Shown: in pieces, positions 15,873 to 21,593 of the stretch
Layout: each line of letters starts with the position of its first letter
Numbering within the stretch: the stretch's first letter is position 1
From: Nitrospirales bacterium
GTDB taxonomy: Bacteria; Nitrospirota; Nitrospiria; Nitrospirales; UBA8639
NCBI GenBank assembly: GCA_021604265.1
Contig: BQIY01000002.1
Span: 1-21,593 of the forward strand
Length of the DNA stretch: 21,593 nt
Direction of reading: 5' to 3'
Made by a program: the position numbers and the translations under genes
Notes under the pieces: generated by a model
Told to the model about the DNA's origin: nothing
Seen by the model: the letters and a program-made list of their open reading frames with translations, nothing else
Databases searched by the model: none

Positions 15873-16808
15873 ATGCATAACACAAAGAGGGGATTGTGGA
15901 TTTGTCTTCTTATCGCTTCCTTGCTTTTCCTGCCGAGTTTGGGTTGGGCAGCCTCAATCTTTCTTACCGGTCACGATCCTGATTTTCACGCACTAAGCGG
16001 GTCAGCTGAGAACCCTGCCGGTGCTCAAAATATCAATAGAGCGGCGATTAATTTTATCTTGGCTCCTGGGTTTAATTCCTTTGTTGATATGGGAGTGAAC
16101 CAATTTCTTTTTGTTGAATCGGTGTCCACGCCTCCAGGGGGGCATCGAAATGGTGTAAATGGAATCATTCAAACCGGGTTTTCATTAGGGACTGACTTTG
16201 AACATCATGGGGCCTCTACACTTAATGGTGAGCTTGATCTCTTAGGATCAAAATACAGTGGTATTGTTGTTGCGTCGGATTTTGGAGGAGTCCTCAGGCA
16301 AGCAGAGTTGGATATTTTGAATAGTCGATCAACAGACATTATAGACTTTCTCAATGCCGGAGGTGGCCTCTATGCCTTGGCCGAGAGTAATAATGGTGCA
16401 GGGTTAACTCCAGGAGGTGGTCAGTTTGGCTTTTTACCCTTTGTTGTGAGCAGTACGGCGTTTAACCGCTTCGAATCAGGTAATGCTGTGACTGCGTTTG
16501 GAACGACTCTTGGATTAACCGACTCGGATATTAATGGGAATTTTTCACATAATATCTTTTTGGACGACTTTGGTCTGAATGTGGTCGACCGTGACCGGTT
16601 TGGAAATATTCTGTCCCTTGCTGGGCGTGGGGATGTCGATCCAGGTGGTGGAGTGACTCCACCTTCAGGACCTGGTCCGGGTCCTGGTCCTGGTCCAGGC
16701 CCGGGTCCTGGTCCGGCACCGATTCCTGAACCTGCTACACTTCTTCTCTTTGGTTCTGGATTAGCCGGGCTTGTGGTTTGGCGATGGAGGGGAATACTAA
16801 GAAAATAA
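15873..16808 (+). CDS. PEP-CTERM protein with Gly-Pro linker
   Basis: A 311-residue exported protein with an excellent Shine-Dalgarno (GGAGGAGG, about seven bases before the ATG). The signal peptide ends near residue 26 (LGWA). The body (about 27-255) begins IFLTGHDPDFHAL and includes YSGIVVASDFGG and IIDFLNAGGGLYALAES. These segments recall the class I amidotransferase or ThuA-like fold, but no catalytic Cys is evident, so no enzyme activity is claimed. Residues 266-281 are eight Gly-Pro units, then IPEPA, the hydrophobic helix LLLFGSGLAGLVVW and the basic tail RWRGILRK. This is a full PEP-CTERM tag for exosortase-dependent surface sorting. It has its own promoter candidate and a strong terminator, so it is probably a single-gene unit. 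Function unknown. Confidence 0.8.
   Translation: MHNTKRGLWICLLIASLLFLPSLGWAASIFLTGHDPDFHALSGSAENPAGAQNINRAAINFILAPGFNSFVDMGVNQFLFVESVSTPPGGHRNGVNGIIQTGFSLGTDFEHHGASTLNGELDLLGSKYSGIVVASDFGGVLRQAELDILNSRSTDIIDFLNAGGGLYALAESNNGAGLTPGGGQFGFLPFVVSSTAFNRFESGNAVTAFGTTLGLTDSDINGNFSHNIFLDDFGLNVVDRDRFGNILSLAGRGDVDPGGGVTPPSGPGPGPGPGPGPGPGPAPIPEPATLLLFGSGLAGLVVWRWRGILRK
16668..16715 (+). repeat. Hexanucleotide repeat coding for eight Gly-Pro units
   Basis: Eight consecutive in-frame Gly-Pro codon pairs built from GGTCCT-like hexamers. It forms a stiff spacer before the PEP-CTERM tag. Unit gain or loss would keep the frame. Confidence 0.9.
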
Positions 16809-16838
16809 TCGCTAGCAGCTGATCTAGCAATCTTTTTC

Positions 16839-16880
16839 AGAGCCTCTCACTTACCAATGTGAGAGGCTCTATTTGTTTAA
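16839..16880 (+). terminator. Rho-independent terminator after the PEP-CTERM gene
   Basis: A perfect 12-base stem AGAGCCTCTCAC / GTGAGAGGCTCT with an eight-base loop, then a short T-rich tail. It lies 31 bases after the stop codon. Confidence 0.8.
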
Positions 16881-17105
16881 TCAGAATAGCTTAAAGTTCT
16901 TGAGCTAACTTGTGCTTCTAGTGAACTCTTTGGCGACTTTGAAATTATTCCTTTTCCTCTAGCTTAGTTTCCTGATTTGGCAATAAATCAGCAATGAGAT
17001 CAAGATGTATCGATGTAGCTTCTCACCTGTCCACATTGATTTCACTTGACTGGCTTTCCTCCTAACTAGATCATAATGACTGTCATTAAAAATATAGTAT
17101 TCTTT
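16881..17105. other. Non-coding AT-rich stretch
   Basis: No coding signal seen. It includes a small inverted repeat, CTGATTT at 16972-16978 and AAATCAG at 16985-16991, with no clear role. Confidence 0.4.
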
Positions 17106-17295
17106 TCATGTCGATCCAGACACAGTGGGAATGTTGAGTGTATACCGAGTGTGCTTACGTTCTCCTATTCGTTGTAGCACCACCAATCTTGATCAAGCTC
17201 TGTAAATCTCGAGTGGCCATGGCGCGGGATGTTTTGGTGATGCCAAGGTAGTTTTCAAAGATCCTTAGGAGAATGTTCTCTTTTTCTCTGTTCAT
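17106..17295 (-). pseudogene. Decayed Fic-type winged-helix domain, copy A
   Basis: On the minus strand, an ATG at 17295 reads MNREKENILLRIFENYL, then TKTSRAMATRDLQSLIKI. It then breaks by one base and continues in another frame as LQRIGERKHTRYTLNIP and a TGA at 17106-17108. The SRA-ATRDLQ plus R-TRY-LN pattern is the C-terminal winged helix found at the end of many Fic-family proteins. One extra G near 17177 seems to cause the frameshift. There is no Fic domain upstream in frame: the neighbouring Fic gene ends on its own stop at 17316. The copy is closely similar to the sequence at 19061-19441, so the two form direct repeats around the Fic gene. It is a remnant, probably of a lost Fic gene. 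Confidence 0.65.
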
Positions 17296-17315
17296 TTTCT
17301 CGCCTTCACCCGATA

Positions 17316-18854
17316 CTATTTTTCATAGGTTTGATGATATATCTCCTCAATTCGCTCTGTTTCTTCATCGGTTAGCGCCGCAAACTCCTTCTCGCGGGCA
17401 CGCTTGGATAACTTTCCGACATTTTGGTGAAGAAAGCGGAAGAGGAGCTCAACTGTTGGACTGGGCATGTCAATCATTGCTTCGAGACGTTCCTTAAAGA
17501 GATCATACCGGCGGAGGAAATCCGCCTCATTTGGAAGGTCAACATCAATGGTTTGCGCGACGCATGAGAATAGAAATTCGGCATGTACCGTCGCATCGAA
17601 ATAGCGGTAAAAATCCCCTGTATCGTTGAGAACCTCGATGTAGTTTTCTGGCGTTGGCTCCCATTCAATGAAAGGTAGCAGGCGGGCAGAATAGTTTTCT
17701 AAGACGCGGCGGTATTCGTCGATGCGTTCCAAAATGGCCGCTGAAACAGGGAATATCACTCCCGGCGGGTTAAACCCGCGTTGAGCCAGCGCATGATGAA
17801 TGAGATATCGGTGTATTCTCCCATTTCCATCGACAAAGGGGTGAATATAGACAAAACCAAAGGCCAGTGCGGCGGCGCCAAGAACCGGATCAAGTTCTTG
17901 GGCAATCGTGTTATCGAAGGCTATCAGCCCTTCTATGAGGCCTTCGAGATTTTCGGGGCGTGCGCTGATATGGTCGGGTAAGGGCGTGCGTGTTTTCCGA
18001 TCATGTTCACCAACGAAGCCACCTTGATTCCGCCAGCCTAGTTTGACGAATCGGCCATCCCCGATCACAAGCCGTTGCAGGCGTAAGAATTCATCAACGT
18101 CGAGCGGGTGTCTGCCCGCTTCACCAATTGCACGTCCCCAGCGCTGAATGCGACTCTGCGGCGCACGTTCCCCCTCAATTGCATAGCTCGACTTAGAATC
18201 TTTCAGAAGGAGGATTGCGGCGGTGCGGCTGAGCAGGTCTTTCGGCACATCCGCAACTATACGGCGTGCACGTTCTGCTAAATTCATCTCGACATAGTCA
18301 TTTAGGGCCTTGGTTCGCTCGATCATCGGGCAAAAATCTGGCGTGCCCGGTAGATTGTTTTTGACGCGGTGGCGCGAGGAAGTCTTTCCGGTGACGGCCC
18401 ATTGCCGGTCAGGGTCAACGACAAGTGCATATGTTCCTTTTTCTGCGTTGGGAAGGTCGAGACGCTTTTTGGTTAGCCATTCATAGAGAAACCAGATACG
18501 CCGAGCATAGCCTCCTGTTGGCTTTGCCCGCACAAGGGCTTCGATGGCTATTGCGCCGACCGATTCAAAAAGGCGCTTAAGCACTGCAAGGTCGAGCCCT
18601 TCATATTTGATGGCGAATGTCAGGTGCCCCTCAAGATTGGAGTCAGGGCGGTGTCGGGGGGTGTAAATATGCCAGTTAGCTTCCTGATAGATTTTATGGC
18701 GCGCCCCTATTGCACACAGGTGGCGAGGTAGCGGAACGCTGAGACTGTACGCATGAATGAGTGCCGCATAGCCTGCAGGTTCGGCGCGTTCTGGAAGCCT
18801 TCGCTCGTGAAAAATGATTACTGATCCTGAAATTATGTTCTTTTCTTCTATCAT
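17316..18854 (-). CDS. Fic family protein, class II (probable AMP transferase)
   Basis: A 512-residue protein. The Fic motif HPFVDGNGRIHR is complete at residues 338-349, with catalytic H338 and the anion-binding GNGR. Fic enzymes usually move AMP from ATP to a hydroxyl of a target protein. An inhibitory-helix motif S223-YAIE-G228 ((S/T)xxxE(G/N)) lies N-terminal to the Fic domain, which makes it class II, with self-inhibition built in and no need for a separate antitoxin. Residues 1-190 form an N-terminal domain (LEGHLTFAIKYEGLDL) of unknown function. The C-terminal helical part ends KLSKRAREKEFAALTDEE, as in many complete relatives, so the gene seems intact. No winged helix is attached, although two decayed ones flank the gene. 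The Shine-Dalgarno is weak. Target unknown; a regulatory or defence-like role is inference. Confidence 0.9.
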   Translation of the reverse strand: MIEEKNIISGSVIIFHERRLPERAEPAGYAALIHAYSLSVPLPRHLCAIGARHKIYQEANWHIYTPRHRPDSNLEGHLTFAIKYEGLDLAVLKRLFESVGAIAIEALVRAKPTGGYARRIWFLYEWLTKKRLDLPNAEKGTYALVVDPDRQWAVTGKTSSRHRVKNNLPGTPDFCPMIERTKALNDYVEMNLAERARRIVADVPKDLLSRTAAILLLKDSKSSYAIEGERAPQSRIQRWGRAIGEAGRHPLDVDEFLRLQRLVIGDGRFVKLGWRNQGGFVGEHDRKTRTPLPDHISARPENLEGLIEGLIAFDNTIAQELDPVLGAAALAFGFVYIHPFVDGNGRIHRYLIHHALAQRGFNPPGVIFPVSAAILERIDEYRRVLENYSARLLPFIEWEPTPENYIEVLNDTGDFYRYFDATVHAEFLFSCVAQTIDVDLPNEADFLRRYDLFKERLEAMIDMPSPTVELLFRFLHQNVGKLSKRAREKEFAALTDEETERIEEIYHQTYEK

Positions 18855-18903
18855 TTGTGAAATTTGATTCTCTGGAAAATATTGCTAAATTAAGATTAAA
18901 TTC

Positions 18904-19053
18904 ATGAAAAATGATTATTCAAACGAATTATGCATGAAATTTAATGATGGTGATGTCGTGATCATCCTGGGAAGACGGGAACCTCCTACTTTTCTTACTC
19001 TTGTGCGGAAAATGATAGAGCGAAGTACCAAGTCGGCAATTAGCTCTGGTTAG
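18904..19053 (+). CDS. Possible small ORF, unrecognised
   Basis: An ATG ORF of 49 residues (starts MKNDYSNELCMKFNDGDVV, includes LTLVRKMIERSTKS) lies between the Fic start and winged-helix copy B. It has no clear Shine-Dalgarno, no family I recognise and AT-rich upstream DNA. It may be chance or a remnant. Confidence 0.2.
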   Translation: MKNDYSNELCMKFNDGDVVIILGRREPPTFLTLVRKMIERSTKSAISSG

Positions 19054-19060
19054 TTTCTCG

Positions 19061-19441
19061 TGTCGATCCAGACACAGTGTGAATGTTGAGTGTATAGCGG
19101 GTGTGCTTGTGTTCACCTGTTCGTTGTAGTGCGCCTATTGCCGATTCACGTAACTTCCCATGTTTGAAGTTGGTAATCACGCATTGTTGGTCAGGCTGGC
19201 TAGACTGGACGTGGACACCCGCAATAGATGTCTCAGGCATATAACGGAGTCTTTACGGTAGGATGCCTTTGGAAGAATGTACCGACTTACTACTATCGTG
19301 TCCAAACATGCCTTATTGCAATTATTGGGATCCGCTATAGTTCGACGAGTGCTGTAAATCTCTGGTCGCCGTGGCGCGTGAAGTTGAGGTGATAGTGATA
19401 TAGCTCCTCACTTCCTCTAAAAGAATGTTCCCTTTCTTCAT
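19061..19441 (-). pseudogene. Decayed Fic-type winged-helix domain, copy B, interrupted
   Basis: On the minus strand, an ATG at 19441 reads MKKGNILLEEVRSYITIT, then SRATATRDLQ. A one-base loss follows, and the other frame continues with LVEL before a block of 200 foreign bases (19138-19337). After it the domain resumes as GALQRTGEHKHTRYTLNI and SGST. Joining the two sides gives a normal winged helix (ATRDLQ-LVEL-GALQRTGE). The right part is about 90 percent identical by eye to copy A. The domain is therefore broken twice, by a frameshift and by an insertion. The stop that the second part reaches lies at 19040. Confidence 0.65.
19138..19337. mobile_element. MITE-like 200-bp insertion with TA-flanked imperfect inverted ends
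   Basis: This block interrupts winged-helix copy B exactly between codons that are adjacent in copy A. It is flanked by TA on both sides (19136-19137 and 19338-19339). Its ends including TA are TATTGCCGATTC and, reversed, TATAGCGGATCC, which match at 9 of 12 positions. It encodes nothing recognisable. TA target duplication and such ends fit the IS630/Tc1-mariner group, so a non-autonomous derivative is likely; the family name is inference. Confidence 0.5.
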
Positions 19442-19548
19442 GAAATGTTCTGGTATCTCCTGAGATTTTGCGATTGTCAGGAATTGTTTTAAGGTTTACA
19501 AAAATTCCCTTTAGTTTTCCCGTGTTGGTAGAGCGATTTCCTTGAGTT

Positions 19549-19577
19549 TTGATCAACTCTGTATATTTTGATAATAT
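19549..19577 (+). promoter_or_regulatory. Promoter of brnTA
   Basis: -35 TTGATC (19549-19554), a 17-base spacer, -10 TAATAT (19572-19577). The expected transcription start falls at about 19584, on the GTG start codon of brnT, so the message may be leaderless. Confidence 0.6.
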
Positions 19578-19580
19578 ACA
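19560..19580. promoter_or_regulatory. Palindromic operator overlapping the brnTA -10 box
   Basis: A perfect inverted repeat TGTATATT-5-AATATACA covers the -10 box and reaches nearly to the start codon. It fits autoregulation by the ribbon-helix-helix antitoxin, as known for BrnTA and related systems. Confidence 0.6.
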
Positions 19581-19583
19581 CAT

Positions 19584-19886
19584 GTGATTGATTTTCGGAA
19601 CATTGACGGGTTTGATTGGGATGCAGCGAATGCCAGAAAGAGTGAGGATAAGCATGGAGTGACTCAGGTTGAGGCTGAGCAAGTATTTTTTAACATGCCG
19701 GTTGTCCACATTCCAGACTTCAAGCATAGTAAGACGGAGTCACGATTTCATGTGCTTGGTAAAACCAATGAGGGGTGTCTGCTCCATATCATCTTCACTT
19801 TGCGATTCGGAGGACGAAAGATACGAGTCATCTCAGCTCGCGCGATGCATCGAACAGAACGGAGAATGTATGAAGAAAAAGCTTAA
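19584..19886 (+). CDS. brnT: BrnT-type ribonuclease toxin
   Basis: A 100-residue protein of the BrnT family, RNase toxins with a RelE-like fold that arrest translation until bound by BrnA. Family features seen are FDWDAANARKSEDKHGV near the start, a PDFKHSKTESRFHVLG segment, the strand LLHIIFTLR and the ending IRVISARAMHRTERRMYEE. The start is a GTG; an ATG two bases upstream is out of frame and stops at once, and no other start preserves FDWD. No Shine-Dalgarno is present and the promoter's predicted start is on this codon, so leaderless translation is likely. The 3' end overlaps the antitoxin gene by 17 bases. The sequence looks full length and intact. Confidence 0.88.
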   Translation: MIDFRNIDGFDWDAANARKSEDKHGVTQVEAEQVFFNMPVVHIPDFKHSKTESRFHVLGKTNEGCLLHIIFTLRFGGRKIRVISARAMHRTERRMYEEKA

Positions 19887-20199
19887 AACAATCCCGAAGT
19901 TTAAATCAGAAGCTGAGGAACGTGTATTTTGGGAAAGTCATGATTCAACGGAGTATCTTGATTGGTCTCAGGCGCAGAACGTGAGATTTCCTAATGTAAA
20001 GCCGTCGACTCAAGCTATTTCTTTACGTCTTCCACTTTCGTTGCTTGAGAAAATTAAAGTTGAGGCCAATCGACGGGATGTCCCCTATCAGTCATTGATC
20101 AAAGTCTGGTTAGGCGAGAAAGCTGAGTATTCTTCTTCAGGAGAGCCTCGTCGACGCGCACGCCCGAACGGCCGGCATTCTCGCAGCACGGTTTCGTGA
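19870..20199 (+). CDS. brnA: BrnA-type (CopG/ribbon-helix-helix) antitoxin
   Basis: A 109-residue partner of the upstream toxin. It binds and blocks BrnT and, by family knowledge, represses the shared promoter. The N-terminal part (PKFKSEAEERVFWESHDSTE) is the toxin-contacting segment seen in many such antitoxins. Residues about 48-88 (STQAISLRLPLSLLEKI then EANRRDVPYQSLIKVWLGEK) form a ribbon-helix-helix fold. The ATG at 19870 has GGAG five bases upstream, inside brnT, so translation is coupled. After EKAE comes an odd 23-residue basic tail (EPRRRARPNGRHSR), coded by DNA that is richer in G and C than the rest. Relatives usually stop soon after WLxEK, so this tail may have been acquired by a 3' change. 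Confidence 0.85.
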   Translation: MKKKLKTIPKFKSEAEERVFWESHDSTEYLDWSQAQNVRFPNVKPSTQAISLRLPLSLLEKIKVEANRRDVPYQSLIKVWLGEKAEYSSSGEPRRRARPNGRHSRSTVS

Positions 20200-20269
20200 C
20201 GTGATGAAAGTCAATCGTTGAGCAGGAGTCACTCAGAGGTACACGTTTGAATGACGAGCAAATTGGTGA

Positions 20270-21220
20270 TTAGCGATCGGGTAGTTGCTTGTGACTGATA
20301 ATGAGTTCGTCGTACCAGATATACCCGACCGGGTGGGTTTGGTTTTTGTTTTTTCTGGTTTGATAGGGTAAAAACCAGAGCTTACCGTAACCTTTATTGT
20401 TGCGAAGTTTTTTGTCGTAATCAATGGCTAAGGCGCTCTGATGGCCTTCGCGGGAAACCCACAAGCGAATGCGACTTTTTTCCCCAGGCTGCGCATGCGT
20501 GAGGCCAATTTGAAAGGTCATCCATTCGTCAGGCACGTATTGGACGCACGATGAAGAGTTATCCGGCCAAGCGGACCTGAGGCAACTTCCGTCCCCTCCT
20601 GGTTGGTAATCAAAGTCGTAGCGTCCCAACTTTTGGACAAACCCCTCGGAAAATCCGCAAGCATGATACATGTTCGGATACCCATGTTGATCCGTATTGA
20701 CGATCACGATTTCGTTGCTCGAACAGGACGATTCGTCAGCGGCTCCGATCATGCCCTGCTTCCACCCCGCACCGGGCTTAAACTTGGTATTCAAAAAGCT
20801 TGAAGAAAATCGTTGTTTCCATTGAATATAGACTTCCTGCCCCGGGCCGATTGATTTTCCGTCAAGATAGTCGGCAAAGCGTACGTGATATTGCCCTGAC
20901 CCGCCGCTCCCGCTGTTTGACGGGACGGTAAACTGTAAGGTGCCGTCGACAAGCTCTGGACAGCCCTTGGTCGGATCACTCTCGAGTTTCTCACATTTCC
21001 CGTCATTGGAGGTGATAGCCTCTCGCAGATTACTGTTGTTGGTTGGTATCGGGTCATTAAAGTCTTGACAAAAAATGGTGGTCGATTGGTGGCAGAGATC
21101 TGAAAACGCGGGAACAGGTGCCTTGAGAGGCGGCGGAGGCTGATAGATAAAGACTCCGCATCCTGATGTGGTGAGAAACAGTATGAGGGCCGGAATTATG
21201 GGTATTCTGAATATGTTCAT
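20270..21220 (-). CDS. Lipoprotein with concanavalin-like (polysaccharide lyase or lectin) fold
   Basis: A 316-residue protein with a lipoprotein signal: a hydrophobic stretch, then LTTSGC, with lipidated cysteine C21. After a proline-rich spacer (YQPPPPLKAPVPAF), the body has features of jelly-roll polysaccharide lyases or LamG-like folds: the strand VYIQWKQRFSSSFLNTKF, KPGAGWKQGMIGAADESS, DEWMTFQIGLTH, and the closing strand VGYIWYDELIIS. Several cysteine pairs suggest disulphides. It probably binds or cleaves a polysaccharide at the outer membrane; I cannot name catalytic residues with confidence. The ATG at 21220 has TGGAG close upstream. The gene is convergent with brnA and is not part of a visible operon. 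Confidence 0.65.
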   Translation of the reverse strand: MNIFRIPIIPALILFLTTSGCGVFIYQPPPPLKAPVPAFSDLCHQSTTIFCQDFNDPIPTNNSNLREAITSNDGKCEKLESDPTKGCPELVDGTLQFTVPSNSGSGGSGQYHVRFADYLDGKSIGPGQEVYIQWKQRFSSSFLNTKFKPGAGWKQGMIGAADESSCSSNEIVIVNTDQHGYPNMYHACGFSEGFVQKLGRYDFDYQPGGDGSCLRSAWPDNSSSCVQYVPDEWMTFQIGLTHAQPGEKSRIRLWVSREGHQSALAIDYDKKLRNNKGYGKLWFLPYQTRKNKNQTHPVGYIWYDELIISHKQLPDR

Positions 21221-21438
21221 TATGGCTCCATTTTTTCATGAGTTTTCAGCATGGTGACCCGAGACGAGTAGGAGAAACCATACCAAATCATGTCAGAGAG
21301 TCAAAATGCTCTCTCCAACCGTGGGACAAATACTACTCGAATAGCCCTCGGAGGAAATTGGCTGAGTTGCAATTCCAAAAAGGCTTGTGGCAGGCTTAGA
21401 GCCCATTTCAGACTTTCTATTAAGAGGGGTTGCTCATT
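21221..21438. other. Divergent intergenic region
   Basis: Lies between the lipoprotein gene (minus) and the right-edge zinc-ribbon gene (plus) and should hold promoters for both. I see no well-formed box that I would call. Confidence 0.4.
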
Positions 21439-21593
21439 ATGAAATACAGAAAACAAGTTCATTACGTGAAGGGGGTCTTCACCTGCCCGAAATGCCATCA
21501 AACTTTTGTGCAAGAAAAGTGGCTTGAAGAATGGCGGGTCCGTTGTCACAAGTGCGATTACCGGGGAACACTCACGCATGTCTCGGTTGAAGA
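21439..21593 (+). CDS. Zinc-ribbon peptide, partial at right edge
   Basis: From an ATG at 21439 with AGAGGGG upstream, 51 complete codons are visible before the window ends. They contain two knuckles, CPKC (near residues 16-19) and CHKC (near 36-39), separated by HQTFVQEKWLEEWRVR. This is a classic small zinc ribbon and probably binds nucleic acid or serves a structural role. It differs in sequence from the zinc ribbon at 4350. The C-terminus is not in view, so total length and function are unknown. An opposite-strand frame at 21301-21579 overlaps it but has no recognisable features. Confidence 0.6.
   Translation, partial: MKYRKQVHYVKGVFTCPKCHQTFVQEKWLEEWRVRCHKCDYRGTLTHVSVE

Noticed and set aside
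16972..16991. Small inverted repeat CTGATTT-6-AAATCAG as a terminator or operator
   Set aside because: Seven-base arms with no T run and no adjacent promoter; such repeats are expected by chance in AT-rich DNA.
19335..19727. Minus-strand 130-codon frame across brnT
   Set aside because: Antisense to brnT and its operator for most of its length; its only meaningful DNA is the winged-helix fragment, which is read in a different frame.
21301..21579. Minus-strand 92-codon frame at the right edge
   Set aside because: It overlaps the zinc-ribbon gene on the plus strand, which has clear CxxC knuckles and a ribosome-binding site. The minus frame shows no domain or export signal.
1..21593. tRNA, rRNA or CRISPR array
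   Set aside because: No cloverleaf, rRNA segment or regularly spaced short repeat array was seen on either strand by eye.

Overview
The window looks like a piece of chromosome from a Gram-negative, exosortase-bearing bacterium, most likely Nitrospirota (Nitrospira-like). Evidence for this is two secreted proteins with C-terminal PEP-CTERM sorting tags, a large secreted multidomain inventory, a lipoprotein, and a housekeeping block of LpoA-like protein, M50 protease and trpS next to xerD. The taxonomic call is inference from gene content only; base composition is near half GC by eye.

Layout. (1) Positions 1-2730, minus strand: a tight operon reading PBP-activator-like TPR/periplasmic-binding protein, then an M50 site-2-type protease, then the first codons of trpS, which runs off the left edge. 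(2) 2938-3840, plus strand: xerD with a complete tyrosine-recombinase active site. (3) 4200-5440: a tiny membrane or signal-peptide ORF, a Com-like zinc-ribbon peptide, and a cohesin-domain protein with a PEP-CTERM tail, each of the last two followed by a related hairpin terminator. (4) 5490-15486: a truncated dockerin ORF, a 1480-residue protein (four PKD repeats, a metallopeptidase-like domain without its active site, and a lipase-like alpha/beta hydrolase), and a 1788-residue protein (Big-like, seven PASTA, CBM-like, two CARDB, FG-GAP repeats, C-terminal dockerin). (5) 15873-16808: a second PEP-CTERM protein with a Gly-Pro linker.

(6) 17106-20199 is an accessory stretch. It holds a class II Fic protein flanked on both sides by decayed copies of the same Fic-type winged-helix domain. 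One copy is interrupted by a 200-bp element with TA-flanked imperfect inverted ends. A BrnT/BrnA toxin-antitoxin pair follows, with an operator palindrome over its -10 box. (7) 20270-21593: a lipoprotein with a lectin/lyase-like fold on the minus strand, and the start of another zinc-ribbon peptide at the right edge.

The most interesting reading is that the cohesin protein (surface-sorted by exosortase) and the dockerin-tailed giant protein form a small cellulosome-like docking pair, with the PKD/hydrolase protein encoded between them. This rests on domain recognition by eye and is not proven.
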